Shown: positions 12,441-24,387 of the stretch, one piece after another
Position numbering within the stretch: position 1 is the stretch's first letter
Layout of the letters: each line of letters starts with the position of its first letter
Assembly: GCA_028673005.1 (NCBI GenBank)
Contig: CM054113.1
Location: forward strand, 64,804,850-64,868,849
Origin: Tanypteryx hageni
Lineage: Eukaryota > Arthropoda > Insecta > Odonata > Petaluridae
Length of the DNA stretch: 64,000 bases
Direction of reading: 5' to 3'
The notes under the pieces: generated by a model
What the model saw: the letters and a program-made list of their open reading frames with translations, nothing else
What the model was told of the DNA's origin: nothing
Databases searched by the model: none
Position numbers and translations under genes: made by a program

Positions 12441-13087
12441 AGGCACCTCTTTCCCTTTGGAATTTCACTCCCTCGGGTCCTTTTATCCCGAGTGAGAGAA
12501 AGGAAAGAAGGGTCGGTCCCTTTCCTTTCCTATAGAGAGAGGCGCGTGGGATAGGAGAGAATGGGGAAAGGGTTAGAGGGTGGGGGATATGGAAGGGATC
12601 ATTAAAAAAGCCCCTCCCTTTAACCATCGCCCTGGGAATGGAGAGAGCGGGGGTTTTAAAAAACTGCCCGGAAGGGTAGGTAGTGGTGGGAGCACTGGTT
12701 CTTTTCTGCGCGTTTCCCGCCCACGGGTGACCTCTTCGCGAAAAATGTGACGGCGGAGATGGGCAGTCACAGATCGGCCCTTCGTTTCCGGTTATTTCTT
12801 TTTGGAATCGTACATGTCGAGCCCGTCTCATAGCTCAAGTCATATAGTGTAAGACAATGTAAGTATTATATTTAAAAATCTAACGAACAAAATAAGTACA
12901 GTGGGTTAGGCTTAATGTAGTCACATTGGCTTGCGTTTAAATGATTACACTAAGTAAGTGAATAGTAACACTAAAAGACTGACTTTCTTAAACTAGCTCT
13001 TGTTTTGGAATTTCGCGCTTGATTTCAACAACCGACTGATAGCAATAACCAGCAATAATTATATCTACTGTAATCCAAAATCAAATG

Positions 13088-13267
13088 GACAAAATAAGTA
13101 CCGAAGTATTTCCAACAGCCATAAAAAATCTGTGAATACTACTGATGACGTCTGCCTGGTAGCCAAAATGCTGATATGGTTATTCATTACCTTTTTATCG
13201 CTATTGGAGATACTTTTAATAAGCACTTGCTTTGTCTATATTCTAATTTTTAAGTACTTATTTCGTC
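13088..13267. repeat. foldback element of the same family
   Basis: The inner arms 13103-13128 (GAAGTATTTCCAACAGCC...) and 13192-13216 are inverted copies. The outer arms 13088-13100 and 13254-13267 (GACAAAATAAGTA against TACTTATTTCGTC) are also inverted. Between them is the family's internal motif, CTGGTAGCCAAAATG. It has no coding capacity, so it is a MITE-like hairpin. Confidence 0.7.
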
Positions 13268-15959
13268 TTATAAATTGATATCGGGGAAAAGATGTCGGCG
13301 TTGACAACCTGGGGTTCGATTCTCGAAAATGTCCGACTCGGAGTTCTTTCGTTGGAAAGGGAAGGTGGTAGGCGTTGGTGAAGTAAGACGGAAAATCACC
13401 CATCCCTCCGCCTCGCCTTTCGCGGAGCCTGTTTTCTCTCCCAAAGACGGTGATTTGCTCGCCGTGTCTGGAAGGGCTCGTTACAGCGCGGTTGCATCAG
13501 AGGAAAAGTACGGAGTGGACGTGAATCGATCCGACGGGTCGTTAATTGCGGGGAACTCGGTACGATTTGGTGTTCTCCAGTTATAATTAAGTCGGACCTA
13601 GATTCGGTCTAGAAAATGCGTCTTTAGTTTGCGTAAATAATATTTTTACACGTGGACGCCAATCTTCCGGTATTTTCCGTGTCAAAGATTCTGAAAATGT
13701 ATCGTTATATATACAGGCGAACAAGACCATTAATCTTAAATGTACCAGTAGCAAGGCATTTGTGAATTGAGTAATGTGCGCCATTTAATGCCGACTGAAA
13801 ATAATACTTCATTTATGTCCACCAAGACTGCAATTCTGCGCGACAGATCAACTTTTTAATGTAAATTAGTGATAATGTGTTTGTTTAAGATTTGAAACAG
13901 CCGTATCTCTTGTATCGTAACGTGATTACAGATTATTGATAGTCTCAAAATTTCCCACGTTCGTCCCGGCTCTTAAGTTCTGAGGTTGGCTGCTAGATAT
14001 GAAGCAAATCTGTCGAGACTAGGTGTGCACCGTTATCATAGTGGCGTTTATCTCTTTAAATTTTCGTAAATGTTTGTCAACCGAAGAAAATATATAGTTT
14101 CTCCCCGTTGTTGAAAATTCTTAATTAGATTGTTTCTGTTGTCGTAATCTTGGATAGTATAGGGAACCACTCAGCGCCTTAAAATGATGATTTTCCCGGA
14201 GTTCATCGGACCATTAACTGTAATATAATGATTGTGTCGCATTTCTTCCCAAGAAAGGGGGACGCCATTCGACTCCACCTGTGTCAACCGAATGGCGACG
14301 TATAGTAACAGGTCTACTCCGCCGCGCTCTGTTAGTGATGCAGTTGAAGCCCTTGAGATGCTTCCTCCCCTCCTTTCCTCTCTCCTTTCCTCCCCGCCTT
14401 CCCCTCTTTCCCCTCACATCCACATCTGTCTCCAAAATATGAAACTCCAACCCGCCACACCCATCTCGCGTATCAATCTCCTATCAAAATGTCGATCTCC
14501 TTCAACTTTAAATTCGCGACACGTGTACCTGCCCAGGAAATTTCACGCACATAACTCTTTCTGAATGGAAAAGTATCGTTCATTTCTCAAAGTATAGACA
14601 GCTTGGAGAAGATATTTTTTAAAGTTGAAAATTTTCGCTGGGTAACTTGAATTTCTATATCTGGAATTTTCTGTTTAGATTATATGTTGTCTTTCTCTAA
14701 GGATCGAGATGGAAGTTCGATAGTTTGGTTAAGGAACGGCGGAATGAGAACATTTTATCTGGAATATCTGTAATGAAACGTGTCTGTAGAAAACATCGCT
14801 CTATAATAGTTAAATGAATGGTGAAATCTTAACCTATTGAAATTCCTTTTTGGTGGAATAAAAGATTTATTCTATATTTATGCGCTAACGAAAATTTATT
14901 AGTCCTGGAACGTAATTTTAATTCAATGTAAATGATAAAGACAAGATTTTTCTTTTCCTCTAGGGTTGAAAACAACCTGTTTCTCCACCGTTTGTTAATC
15001 TATTAATATGGGATTAACGAATTTAATTTATGTGGATGGGCTACATTATTGCTTTCCTGGTCGGTAAACACTTTCAATAGCATGAATACATATAGGTATG
15101 TTACTTATATAATGTGTGTGCAGTGTAAATTGAATCGTTTGATCAGGTTAGCCGACGGGCGAGAAGTAAGCTGCCACCTCACTTATGTTTGTAAACAAAT
15201 GATATGACGCGCCTGGCAGATTTTAATTTAAGATGCGCTACCGCATATCTGAGTGTTTATTTTATTTTTACTTCGAGCCATCCACTCTCGCCATTCCAAT
15301 GAAATGAGAGAAAGCACCCGAGTTTCTTACATCATAATAATTAACGATCGACCTCGTATTATTTATTTATTTAATATTCGCCTGATTAAGAAACTCGGGT
15401 AATTTATATTTAACGATTCATCAAGGTACACAAATAGATTTGTTGCGAAATTCGATTTTGAAGTGAATGCTTGCAAATATATGAATACGCCCTGCTCGGA
15501 TATAATGTGCGCTAGTATCTATTTGGGATACCAAATTTACTATCTAAAAAAATACTTTTTACTATAACTCGTTGTTTTGAGAGAAAGTTTACTTAAGTTT
15601 TGATCAACTTTTAATCACATTCTTATTTTTATGCATGCATGTATGTGCATATAAACTATTCTAATAAATCTAACATTTATAACTCTCATTAGCGATGACT
15701 CGAAGGAGACATTTTCCTTTTACTACTTGGGTTCTTTTGGTCTAAATCGAATCCTACATTTTCATAGGCGCATATGTTAGCATAAGTACATATCTAATTA
15801 AAATATACATGATCGTATGCGCCCACACAGAGGCAACATGCGCACGTGCATGTGTTATTGTTATTATTTTTGCAAGCCTTTTGCCACATCTGTTTCGACT
15901 CCGGCTCTAAAACTTCTCCGCCAAACTTCCCATCGGGAAGAGCACCTCGTTCTTGTGTC
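13268..15959. other. gene-free region upstream of the 16.7-kb exon
   Basis: No gene supported. 13329-13586 holds an 85-codon open frame with a good AAA-ATG context, but it directly follows a tRNA-like GGGGTTCGATTCTC string and has no recognisable domain. 14365-14420 is pyrimidine-rich. The rest is AT-rich. Confidence 0.4.
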
Positions 15960-16684
15960 GCAGTTGTTTCCTCCCATCTACCTCAAATCCATCTTTTCTT
16001 CGGCGGAGTCACCCTCCCTCCCATTCGGACTGCCTCTCCGTCCTCCTCTCCCAACCTCCCTCCCTCTCCTCCTCGCCCCTCGATCATCTTCCCTCCTCCC
16101 CCTGACGGGCGTTTTTCTCGTTCCGCTCCTAATATGGCGGCAGCGGCCAAGGGTAATCGAGGGGAATTGCGTTGCGTTTTGCAGAACGCGTCCCCTATTC
16201 CTCTCCCTCCCCACCGCACTACCAAACAGCGCTCGAGGGGGAGAGGGAGAGATATAGGGAGTGGGTGGGGTAGGGAGGGAATAAGAGAGAGAGAGGGCGG
16301 CACGCAAGAGAAGGGGAGCGGAAGGTCGGCGGTGGGCGGCGGCGTTGGAGAAGGAAAGGAGGGAGGGAGGGAGAGTAGGGCCATGGAGAGCAGTATCTCC
16401 CTCTCGGCGGCCCTCGTAGTATCGCCAACACTCCTATCAGCTGTTGTTCTTCAGCGTGCAAGCTTACGCGCGGTCGCGTTTCTTACGAAGCGTCTTTGAA
16501 GCGTAACCCTCGTGTTAAAAGCGCACGAGGCATATGCGATGCAACTTTTTATGGTGTGCGCCGTAGAATTCGTCATCGTTCCCAGAAGTTGAGTGTGCGC
16601 TTACGCGTCAGTTATCGTGCCTTTACGGACGGTTTTTTTCTTACCCTCGCGGGCGTTGAAGTCTCTGGGAAAAGATCTGCCGAC
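15960..16684 (+). promoter_or_regulatory. putative CpG- and GAGA-rich promoter / 5' UTR
   Basis: This segment immediately precedes the only strong first-exon-like coding block in the left half. It has a polypyrimidine tract (15970-16110), frequent CpG, then a polypurine tract (16230-16380) with a run of GAGAGAGA near 16284-16296, the motif bound by GAGA-type factors at many insect promoters. TCAGTT at 16608-16613 fits an arthropod initiator, but no matching downstream element was found at the expected distance. The frame of the exon stays open upstream to 16496 without an ATG, which fits a 5' UTR or an earlier spliced exon. All of this is inference. Confidence 0.35.
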
Positions 16685-17617
16685 ATGAGCGCTGCGATGT
16701 CAGCCGTTCGCCTCCTCGAGGAGATGTTCCGGGATGTGAAGTTGGTGCAAGCTGAGGAGAAGGAAAACGTACCGGAGATTAAGGAGACGGTGGACAAGAG
16801 CGACTGCGAGATACACGGATACAGGAGGGCGTCCGTGGGTTCTTCGGCAATACTCCGACGTCGAAAGAGCGATGCTCTCTACTCCGGAAGATCTCCTTCG
16901 ACAGCTTCTTTCGCCATGCCAACGGCTTCCTCGCTGTCGAAGATGGGTCCGAGGAGGGAGTCGATGCCTCACCTCACAACAACGCAAACGCCAAACGTCT
17001 ACTTCGCTAAAGATTCCAAGGGCCACATATCTCTCCATTGGTCTGGAGAAGGAAATGCGGCGAATACTCGCCTGAAGGATTCTACCATCCCAGAAAAGAA
17101 GGAGCCACTCAGGAGGCACACCCTCGCCGCTTCCACCCCACACCTTCCTGGAGTGGTGATCAAAAGAGAGCCGAGGAGGAGGGATACGGTTGCCGATAAC
17201 ACGAGGAGGAACTCCACCATCGGTTTGGTGCCGTCGCCAACGGGGGTGGGGATGATGAGGAGGAGTTCTTCCGGGAAGATACCTTCCACAATCCCAGCGC
17301 CCATTCGCCACACCACAGGGTGTTTTCTGAATTCGGGTGGTGTGGTGCTGCGGAGGAGGGAGTCCCTCAACCGCCCGCCTTCTTCCCGTTCATCTCTCGA
17401 CCTCTCTTCCATCCGGAGGGATACTCCCTCGCCTTCGCTTCCTCCGCCTTCGCCATCTTCCCTCTCGCGGAGGGATTCGAGCGGGAGCAGCGGAAGGCGG
17501 CTGTCAACTCTTTCCACGGATTCTCTGGACTCCCTTAGGAGGAGGAATTCGTGGGACACGGGGAGAAGGGGATCGTCGTCTGCTAGCTCAGGGGTGGGCT
17601 TGGACGACGTCGAAAAG
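16685..17617 (+). CDS. Ser/Arg-rich basic protein, N-terminal coding exon (311 codons)
   Basis: The exon opens with ATG at 16685 (G at -3; a second in-frame ATG at 16697) and runs 311 codons to GAAAAG followed by GTACGG, a usable donor leaving phase 0. I do not recognise the family. Residues 1-40 are acidic and probably helical (RLLEEMFRDVKLV, then EEKENVPEIKE). The rest is basic, low in hydrophobics and rich in Ser, Pro and Arg. Thirteen RRx(S/T) motifs have their Ser/Thr near residues 50, 62, 93, 146, 168, 177, 194, 227, 247, 265, 274, 289 and 297, the consensus of PKA-type basophilic kinases and often of 14-3-3 docking. No membrane segment or signal peptide is seen. A disordered phospho-regulated scaffold or cytoskeletal protein is the natural guess. 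Later exons should lie downstream on the plus strand; reading through the donor only adds an AT-rich tail ending at 17734. Confidence 0.7.
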
Positions 17618-17735
17618 GTACGGAAGCTACGTCGTATCTACTTCTACTTGTTTATTAATGAGCGGCTCGAGGTATTTTGTCGCCTCTGGCGTGAATTCAA
17701 TCCAGCACCCCCGTCGGTAAACTTGCCTATATGAA

Positions 17736-19228
17736 GACATTTTAAACGCACATGTTAATTTATTTATCGATTCGCAAAACTGATTGACGGTAAAAAAAAT
17801 CAAGGAATGTTATCCAGATTCTAACCTCTTCCGCGATATAAATTGTTAGCCAATATTTATTTACTTGAGCATAATGCATAAGTTGATAGTCGGGAAAGTA
17901 CCCAAGAGTTGGCACCTCAGAGAAGTCGTCCGGAATTCCGGTATCCCGACCCTGAGTAAAAAGCTTAAAACAGGCTATGTGTTCGTGTCGGATCAACGTG
18001 ATCTGTCGAAGCGGGGAAAGGAAATTCTTTGGATATTTTGGTATGATTAAAGCTGACCTCCATGGATGCCAAAATCCATTCGCCAAGTCTATTCCTTTGG
18101 CTGGCGATCTTCTGTGCGCGGTAGCAACAACGTGAACTGCAATCGTTATTCGCTAAAACTTGAAGAAATATTAAATCAGGATTTCTCACTGACCGTGATC
18201 AATGAATAGTTAATTTATTTCATCGTAAAATATATTTAATGAGAACCTAGCAGAACACCATTTATTTACTTCAAAGTCAGGGAAAGAGAATAAAAATTGT
18301 CAGTGGAAATTGTTTTGATATCTTAGATTTATGCAGCATAAATATTAGCGGAAAAGAACTTCATGCTATAGAAAATTCTAGTTATAGAGGTTCGATGTAT
18401 TTTTTATACTTATTTTCCAAATAATTCCGCGGTTGCGTCGGGCTCCGAATTTTATTCGTGTTCCAAAGTCCGCTGTCGATACCCATATACATAATCTAAA
18501 AAAATAGCAATTTATTTCTTTCGTTTTAAAAGAACTCATTAGATGTTCTATAGATTATTCATGTCCACGCATCAAAGGTTACTTGGCAATTCCGATGTGT
18601 ATTTCCCAGCTGCCCGCTTTGACTGGAGCCGACTCCCTCTTCTGACGCAATATGGTAATCCATTCCTCCTCCCGTCCTCGACGGATAATATACAAAACAG
18701 CCCGGAGCAAATTCCGTCACGCCTTCAGCCTTGCTAGAAGGGGTTGATGGAAATATTTATTGGCTCCGTGTAGCATTTGCTTCGACATCAACTCCTATTC
18801 CTGGTTGAGAACGACTTCATTATGCTCTATCAGCGAGTGCCATTTTAAACTCTCCAAATTACGTATATTTTTTATGGTAACAATGTGATGACAATTTTAT
18901 TATCCATGTTGTTACAGCGTGTCGTGTTGGTTGCGTTGTCAACGGTAGACTTAAATTTGTAGCAGGCATCCACAAAACTTTCGCTATGAGACATTAGGGC
19001 AAAACCCGGTTCCGGCTAGAGGCGTATGCAGCGTTGCGACAGCACCCGGCTCTGGAAATCCCTACATAAACCGTTCAACTTAATTAATATTTTTAATATG
19101 CATTGTTATAGATTTTATATTTTAGATTTAGATTTATAGATTCTTATTTTTTATCATTGTGAATCAAATTTTTTTCAATTTTTCAGCGGGCATTCCGGGG
19201 GGAAGGGTCAAGTACGATTTCTCCTGGG
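17736..19228. other. probable intron / gene-free region
   Basis: It follows the donor at 17618 and shows no further coding signal. If the 311-codon exon is spliced to 35361, this is intron. Confidence 0.4.
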
Positions 19229-19236
19229 GTCGTAGG

Positions 19237-19413
19237 CAGTGCTTTTTTGTAAAACGAGGTGCCGGTACTCATATCTTGATAAATTTTAAAATGCCTCTCG
19301 CACCCCTCATCTCTTCCTGCGCCCCTCCCCGTCTCTATTGAATATTTTTTTTTGCTCTGCAAAAAAAGGTGCCGGTACGCCCTACCGGCGCGTACCGTCA
19401 CATCAAAGCACTG
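19237..19413. mobile_element. hAT-type MITE with perfect 8-bp duplication
   Basis: A 177-bp element starting CAGTGCTTTTTTGTAAAACG and ending CACTG. It is flanked by the perfect 8-bp repeat GTCGTAGG at 19229-19236 and 19414-19421. Two direct GGTGCCGGTAC strings lie inside. There is no coding capacity. Similar CAGTGCTTTTTT-ended elements are, to my knowledge, widespread in insects. The perfect duplication indicates recent insertion. Confidence 0.85.
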
Positions 19414-19899
19414 GTCGTAGGTATAGTTTTAATACGACTTTTTAAATGAATTATCGTCTGTTTTTGTTGAAAACTATATCGGGATCGCAGAACCGTTTCA
19501 TCCAAGTCGAGCTCATTGCACAATCATCCATCCGAACCAAGGACTCGTTTCCTTTACGTGCAGTGGTGGTGCATTTCTCGAGCATTCGCTCACCTGTCGT
19601 AGCACCTTAGAAGGGTCGATGTTTATCGTGCGTTGTTTACTGTTTGAAAGCGTGGCTCGAAAATATTTTGATCGAGTCTTAAATTTGCGAGATTGAAGGC
19701 CGAGTACGCTTGATGTAGTCGAGAATAGTCTTAACGTAAAACTGAAAGCGCATATCTCACCGAAGTAGTTCATGGGTTTCTTTAAAGATGCAGCGCTATG
19801 CGAAATTTCTCTCGAGGAATCGCGTTCTTTGTGGAAATGTGATGGTTATCGGAGGGTGCGTTCCCATTCCAAGGTTTTGCTACCTAAAATGGAAAAAGT

Positions 19900-19983
19900 A
19901 GTCCCTTACGCAACGCGGGGGTTACGTCCTTGGAAAAGGCCGCGTTGGGCAAAACCGCGCTGCACAAATTCAACACCTTATGG
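19900..19983 (+). repeat. dispersed 84-bp repeat, copy 1
   Basis: Matches 41966-42048 in inverted orientation. The shared core is TTGGAAAAGGCCGCGTTG, with flanking GTCCCT, GCGCAACGCG-like and GCAAAACCG blocks. It is non-coding, GC-rich relative to its surroundings and rich in CGCG. It is probably part of a mobile element whose ends I cannot place. Confidence 0.65.
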
Positions 19984-20042
19984 GAAAAAATCACGTTCTC
20001 ATAGGCTACGAGCTTTCTCACGTGACATGCATAGGTAAAATG

Positions 20043-20223
20043 TGGCGCGCGCCTTGGTAGATGGGTGGTTAGCGTGTCTAGCTCCCATTGCTAGGGTCGC
20101 GGGTTCGAATCCTGCCGAGGGCATGGTTGTATGTGTTCGTCTTTGTTAATGTTATTACGCTCATTGTAAAAGGCCGTTCACGGCTGTTTATGAGCTAGTG
20201 TAAAATAAAAAAATAAAAAAAAA
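20043..20223 (+). repeat. tRNA-derived SINE
   Basis: The head resembles a tRNA gene: a D-arm-like A box (GGTGGTTAGCGTGTC near 20065-20079) and a B box GGGTTCGAATCC near 20101-20112, spaced as in RNA polymerase III promoters. A short unrelated body follows, and the copy ends in an A-rich TAAAATAAAAAAATAAAA tail. The head does not fold into a normal complete tRNA, so it is a SINE, mobilised by a LINE enzyme in trans. No target-site duplication was identified. Confidence 0.7.
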
Positions 20224-22300
20224 TTCAGGACCGCGTGTAGTTAAATTTAAAGCGTGTTGAGTAAATATACGTCGCATTTATTTCAACGGGTATAGTATAT
20301 ATAGTATAGGTATATAGGAAACCCACGCGGGACAAGGGTTTACTGTACCTATATACGCATGAAAAATAAGGGTTCACAATTGTATTGCTTAATCAAGATG
20401 TGCGTGCATAACTACGCGATGGAATGACGATTTATGAAAAGGCACGTCTTGCATAGTCCTGAAGAACGTTATAATATTCCGAATGAAGCTCGGAGATAAT
20501 TCGTTAATCACGCAACAACTAATTTACCCTAAGTAATTTTACCGAAGTTATTCTTTACTTTCATGTCGGATACTATTGTCTTGGATGAGGAAGAGATAAA
20601 AAGACTCAGAACTTGGTTCCACGCGATATTAGGCTGATGATGCCGCGAAATTTTGTCGTGCAAAACCTTTTCATTGTGGAACAAAGTTTTGATTCTTTTG
20701 CTCTGCTTTCGATTGGGAATTGTGTTTCCTACAGAAGCTTCTTCTTACTCCGATTATTAATTATTGGGTCAAAAATGCGAGTTTATTCGCGTCATAAGTG
20801 GATTTGTGGCTGTAAACGATACAGATTTCATTGTATAAATTATATTGAATAATAAAACGCCGTTAAGCAAGTTTTTCATTTGCATAAATCCTGGCATATT
20901 GGAGCGAATCCCGTATTAACTTGTGAGAATAATTTCTATCGGAAATATTTTTATGCGAATGGGCCTCCTGACGTAAGCTAAAATTTTCCCCGGTAGCATC
21001 AATTTAGCGTTCCCTTTTCCACGCACACATTTTATGGATATTTTTTATTAGTTTATTTATTTATCGTCAGCTCGATTTCCTAACAATGAGCTCGATTATA
21101 GTATGTTTAAGTTTATTGTGTATTGAATGAATATTGTACGAAATGATAATTTTCTGTCCATACGGCTTGTTGTTCACGTAAATGAATTTTTGCTGTATTT
21201 AACTGATATTTAAAAAGTTTTACATTTAAAATTTCATCCTGCGAGTGATCCGCTTTTTTTATTGTCTGTGCTTACCCCGTTAACCCGGATAATCGGGGTT
21301 TCGCTGTAGTTCTTTTTAAGCGCGCATAAGAATTATAATTATATTCCACAGGCGACAGAGATGTATGTACTCTCTTGGAAGAATCAAAGGAAAGGCGTCT
21401 CGAGGAGATGGGCTGAATAATTTAGACGGAACGTGCGTTGAGAAAATGGGTAAAGGATATAGAGTTGGGCGCGACGTAATTGGACAGATGGTGTCTTCCT
21501 AAAACGGCTATGGGAATTGAGATATGAAGGAGAGAGGCGCAGGTATATGTGGGAAGGTCGGGTCATAGGAGCGACATTGGGAAATTTAGAGGGACAGGAA
21601 TGGAGGGTGAACTTGCGAACTGTGACCTGCAAAATGATGGTGGAATTAAACGAGATTGTATTCTTGTTGTCGTTCGTTATATAGTCCATAAACGTCTAAA
21701 ATACGTGCTCGTGTTAACAGGTTGGCCACGAAAAGATGTAAATTTTTAATGGTGATAGTTATAATTGCTTTCTCGGTTGAAAAATGACAATTTTTAACTA
21801 ATATGCAAAATGCGATTCAGTCGAACCTCAAGGAAAGACAAAAGGTTCGAGTTATAGAAATTAATTTTTACTTATATAAGTGCGAACGAAGAAAAATGTC
21901 CATTACGACTCATCGAAAATTCATGCTGTAGACGTTCGAGTTGTCGGGATTTAACTATTTATTTTACCTAAGCTGAAGAAAGTCTATTGCAATTACCACG
22001 CTGCTGTAGTATCTTCCGCTATAGAATTCCGTCATTTATTTTTCTTCCAATATTTAAAAATGTTATGCATAATTTAAGTTTTTAGCCTTAGTTCTTAGTA
22101 CCGTCCGTATTTTTTAACGTTGCTTTTGATGCCTGCTACCGTTACTTTTCTCGAAGATGGAAAATAATATGTCATCTCCTCGCTTTCCGCTTTCCTCAAA
22201 TGGATGTCGCCTGCGTATCACATTTCGGCTCGTGACGTAACCTTTTTTATTATTATTACGCGCGCGAGCATAAACGGAGTCTTTGTATCTCTCCCTCGAA
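20224..22300. other. gene-free AT-rich region
   Basis: No gene supported. 20290-20360 contains a weak inverted repeat around AACCC and GGGTTT. Candidate frames at 21384-21749 run on both strands and lack motifs. Confidence 0.45.
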
Positions 22301-22319
22301 ACAGATCCAAATAAAGGCC

Positions 22320-22640
22320 TTCCTTCTTTCAGAAGTCTCTCTCTCTCTCTCGGTTTCATTCGAGACCTCTCTTCCCTTACTTTGGGGTCAGCTGCGTGGG
22401 ATCACTCGTCTTCTCTCTCCCTTTCGCCATTCCCCCTCCTCCTCGCCATCCCTCTTTCCCCTTCCGTTCCTCCTCCCTCTCCTTCCTCACTCATCCCCTT
22501 CCCACTTTTATTCCCTCTCCATCCAATACCTATTTTCCATTCCGTAGCAGTTTCTCACTCTCCCCTCCCTCACATATCCTACTGCTCTTTCCCCGTCAAT
22601 CTTTTTTATCTTTCGTCCTGGATTATTCGTGGATTTCTTC
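22320..22640. repeat. pyrimidine-rich low-complexity tract
   Basis: CT-rich DNA with runs of TCTC. Long open frames on the plus strand here translate to Ser/Leu/Pro/Phe strings, an artefact of composition. Confidence 0.6.
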
Positions 22641-22767
22641 TGTACTATTTCTCTATCCTGCCTCTGCTATCCGTTCCTGTTTTCCTCTCTTCTGAAACGA
22701 ATTGTACGCAAAGAATGCTCCTTTCTTGCTTGTGTGTATTTCTGGCTAATCAACCTCTTGGATTATT

Positions 22768-23020
22768 AAACCCGGTGCCAGCATTAGCCTACTCTTAACG
22801 AAGATCGCCAAGGGGCAAAGAATGCTCCGTTTACTTGAATCCAACAAAGGATTATCGAGTTTCTTGAAAGAAGGAGAAAAATTCTGGATTGATCGGGAAT
22901 CGAATGGGTGATTTCCGCTTTCCAGGTGGATATTCTACCACCTAACTGCCGAAGAAGACTAATTCTACCGTTTCCGAATAGGGTATTTCTAGTTAAACGT
23001 CGAGCTAGTAATTTTAGCAT
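22768..23020 (-). repeat. tRNA-derived SINE, copy A
   Basis: On the minus strand the head reads GGCAGTTAGGTGGTAGAAT (A box region, about 22955-22935), then CCATTCGATTCCCGATC (B box, about 22906-22890). The body runs to the CCCGGTGCC motif near 22770. It aligns with copy B directly downstream and, in its 3' part, with 8550-8625. It is decayed, with no A tail visible. Confidence 0.55.
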
Positions 23021-23044
23021 TAACCTTCCCCAACAGATGCCCTC

Positions 23045-23275
23045 CTAAAGGAACACGCAAAGAAAAAACCCTATAACATCTCCAAGGTGATATGTAGCCA
23101 GTGAAGCACGATTGAAAGTGTTGATGTTAAATTCTATGCACGCAGGTATATGCTGGACTGAAAGAGTTTCTGGAAAGCGAGAGAAACACTTTGATTCGGT
23201 TGGGAATCGAACCCAGGTCTTATATTTGTCAGGCGGGTATACTGCCACCGAACTTTCGAGGCAGACTACTCTCAT
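23045..23275 (-). repeat. tRNA-derived SINE, copy B
   Basis: On the minus strand the head reads GGTGGCAGTATACCCGCC (about 23251-23234) and CTGGGTTCGATTCCCAACCG (B box, about 23216-23197), better preserved than copy A. The two share the head and the CTTTC-CAGAAACTC-type junction after it. They lie in tandem with 24 bp between them, suggesting insertion next to or duplication of an earlier copy. Confidence 0.6.
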
Positions 23276-23280
23276 TTAAA

Positions 23281-24272
23281 TAGATTTTAGATTTCAGTAA
23301 CTTTCCAAATTTTCCAAATCTAAAAAAATTGAATTAGTACTTATAAAATATCAGATTTTTCTAAAAATTTTATTATATAAATTTTCTTGATTTATATTAG
23401 TATCCTGTATTTTCTATTTCACCGACCTGCTTCTTCGTACAATCAGCAGTTTCTCGTTCGCCATTCCTCAACGCTTATCTAATTTTGCACTGTATCCCTC
23501 TCAAAAATTTTCCTCCAAAAATATTGTTTATTTAAAAAAATTATTTTGCTCATCACTGACATACTTTTGATTTAATGTGATTTAATGTCGATTTTTTTGC
23601 GTTTTGTTTTTTCGTGAACTTCTGTGAGCTGGTTTTGTGGAGGAGTGGGAGTTTAATCTCCAACGTTGCGCATCAAAGGCATTTTTCTTCCTGTCTCCTC
23701 TCTTTCTTTCTTTTTCCAACTCTCCCTCCGTACATAACTCTTTCTTCCCCTCTCTCTCTCATTCCTCGATTCGTTTTTTTCCTTTTTCGCCTTCGCTTTG
23801 AGGTGGCGCCTAAAATCTTCGTTGGACCCTCTCCAACCTTTTTGGGGACCTTTGTTTTCATCCGTCGACCCTGACCCGATAAAACGACAGATGTTTGGGA
23901 AAGGTCCTCCTTCTCCCCCGCCCCCTCTCCCTTCCGTCGAATTCCGTCCACAGTTTCGTGTCGACCAATCTTCGATTTCATAACAGTCGCCTCACCAGTC
24001 TGGGTCTATTGGTAGTCGCGTAGCGTAAATGTCTCGCCGCGGCCTCCTAACCTCAGGTTCTGAACGGGCTGGCTGCTTGTCGGTCGTCACCCTATTCGGA
24101 GTGCGTGACTCCTCCCTTTTGAAATGCGTCGTCGTCCTTCGATCGCGAATGTTCTCGATTTCTTCCCGAATCGAAACCGTCGAAGCTGTCCGTTTCCTCT
24201 CTATATATCTCGTCGCTCTCGATTTTTTTTATACTTTCTCATAAACGAACTGGATAGATGGGGTGAACGGAC
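23281..24272. other. gene-free region
   Basis: No supported gene. 23690-23770 is CT-rich. A degraded tRNA-like string (TTGGTAGTCGCG... then AGGTTCTGAAC, 24010-24066) may be an old SINE head. Confidence 0.4.
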
Positions 24273-24387
24273 GATCCGGTTTTCTGGGATTTGTACCGGT
24301 TTTTCGGGGTTTGTCTCCGATTCTTGGGGTTTGTCACGACTTTCACTGATGTGTCCCGGTGTGCCGAAAAACTTTTTCGGGACACCG
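24273..24387. repeat. short tandem array next to a 15-bp hairpin
   Basis: 24273-24333 holds three degenerate units of about 20 bp, each ending in GGGATTTGT or GGGGTTTGT. Then 24357-24371 and 24373-24387 form a hairpin with 14 of 15 bases paired (CGGTGTGCCGAAAAA against TTTTTCGGGACACCG) and a one-base loop. The GGGACACC edge resembles Tc1/mariner-type termini common in insects, but no partner end was found. Confidence 0.5.

Noticed and set aside
12121..12831. 236-codon minus-strand frame, Pro/Ser-rich
   Set aside because: Reverse strand of the GA minisatellite; unit variation is not in multiples of three as selection would keep.
13329..13586. 85-codon ATG-started frame with good context
   Set aside because: It follows a tRNA-like box and has no family signal or splice sites; chance ORF in CpG-rich DNA is more likely.
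16496..16684. Upstream extension of the 311-codon exon
   Set aside because: The frame is open but has no ATG before 16685 and reads as basic noise; more likely 5' UTR or, less likely, the end of an earlier exon.
20043..20120. Real tRNA gene
   Set aside because: A and B boxes are present, but acceptor and anticodon stems do not pair properly and an A-rich SINE tail follows.
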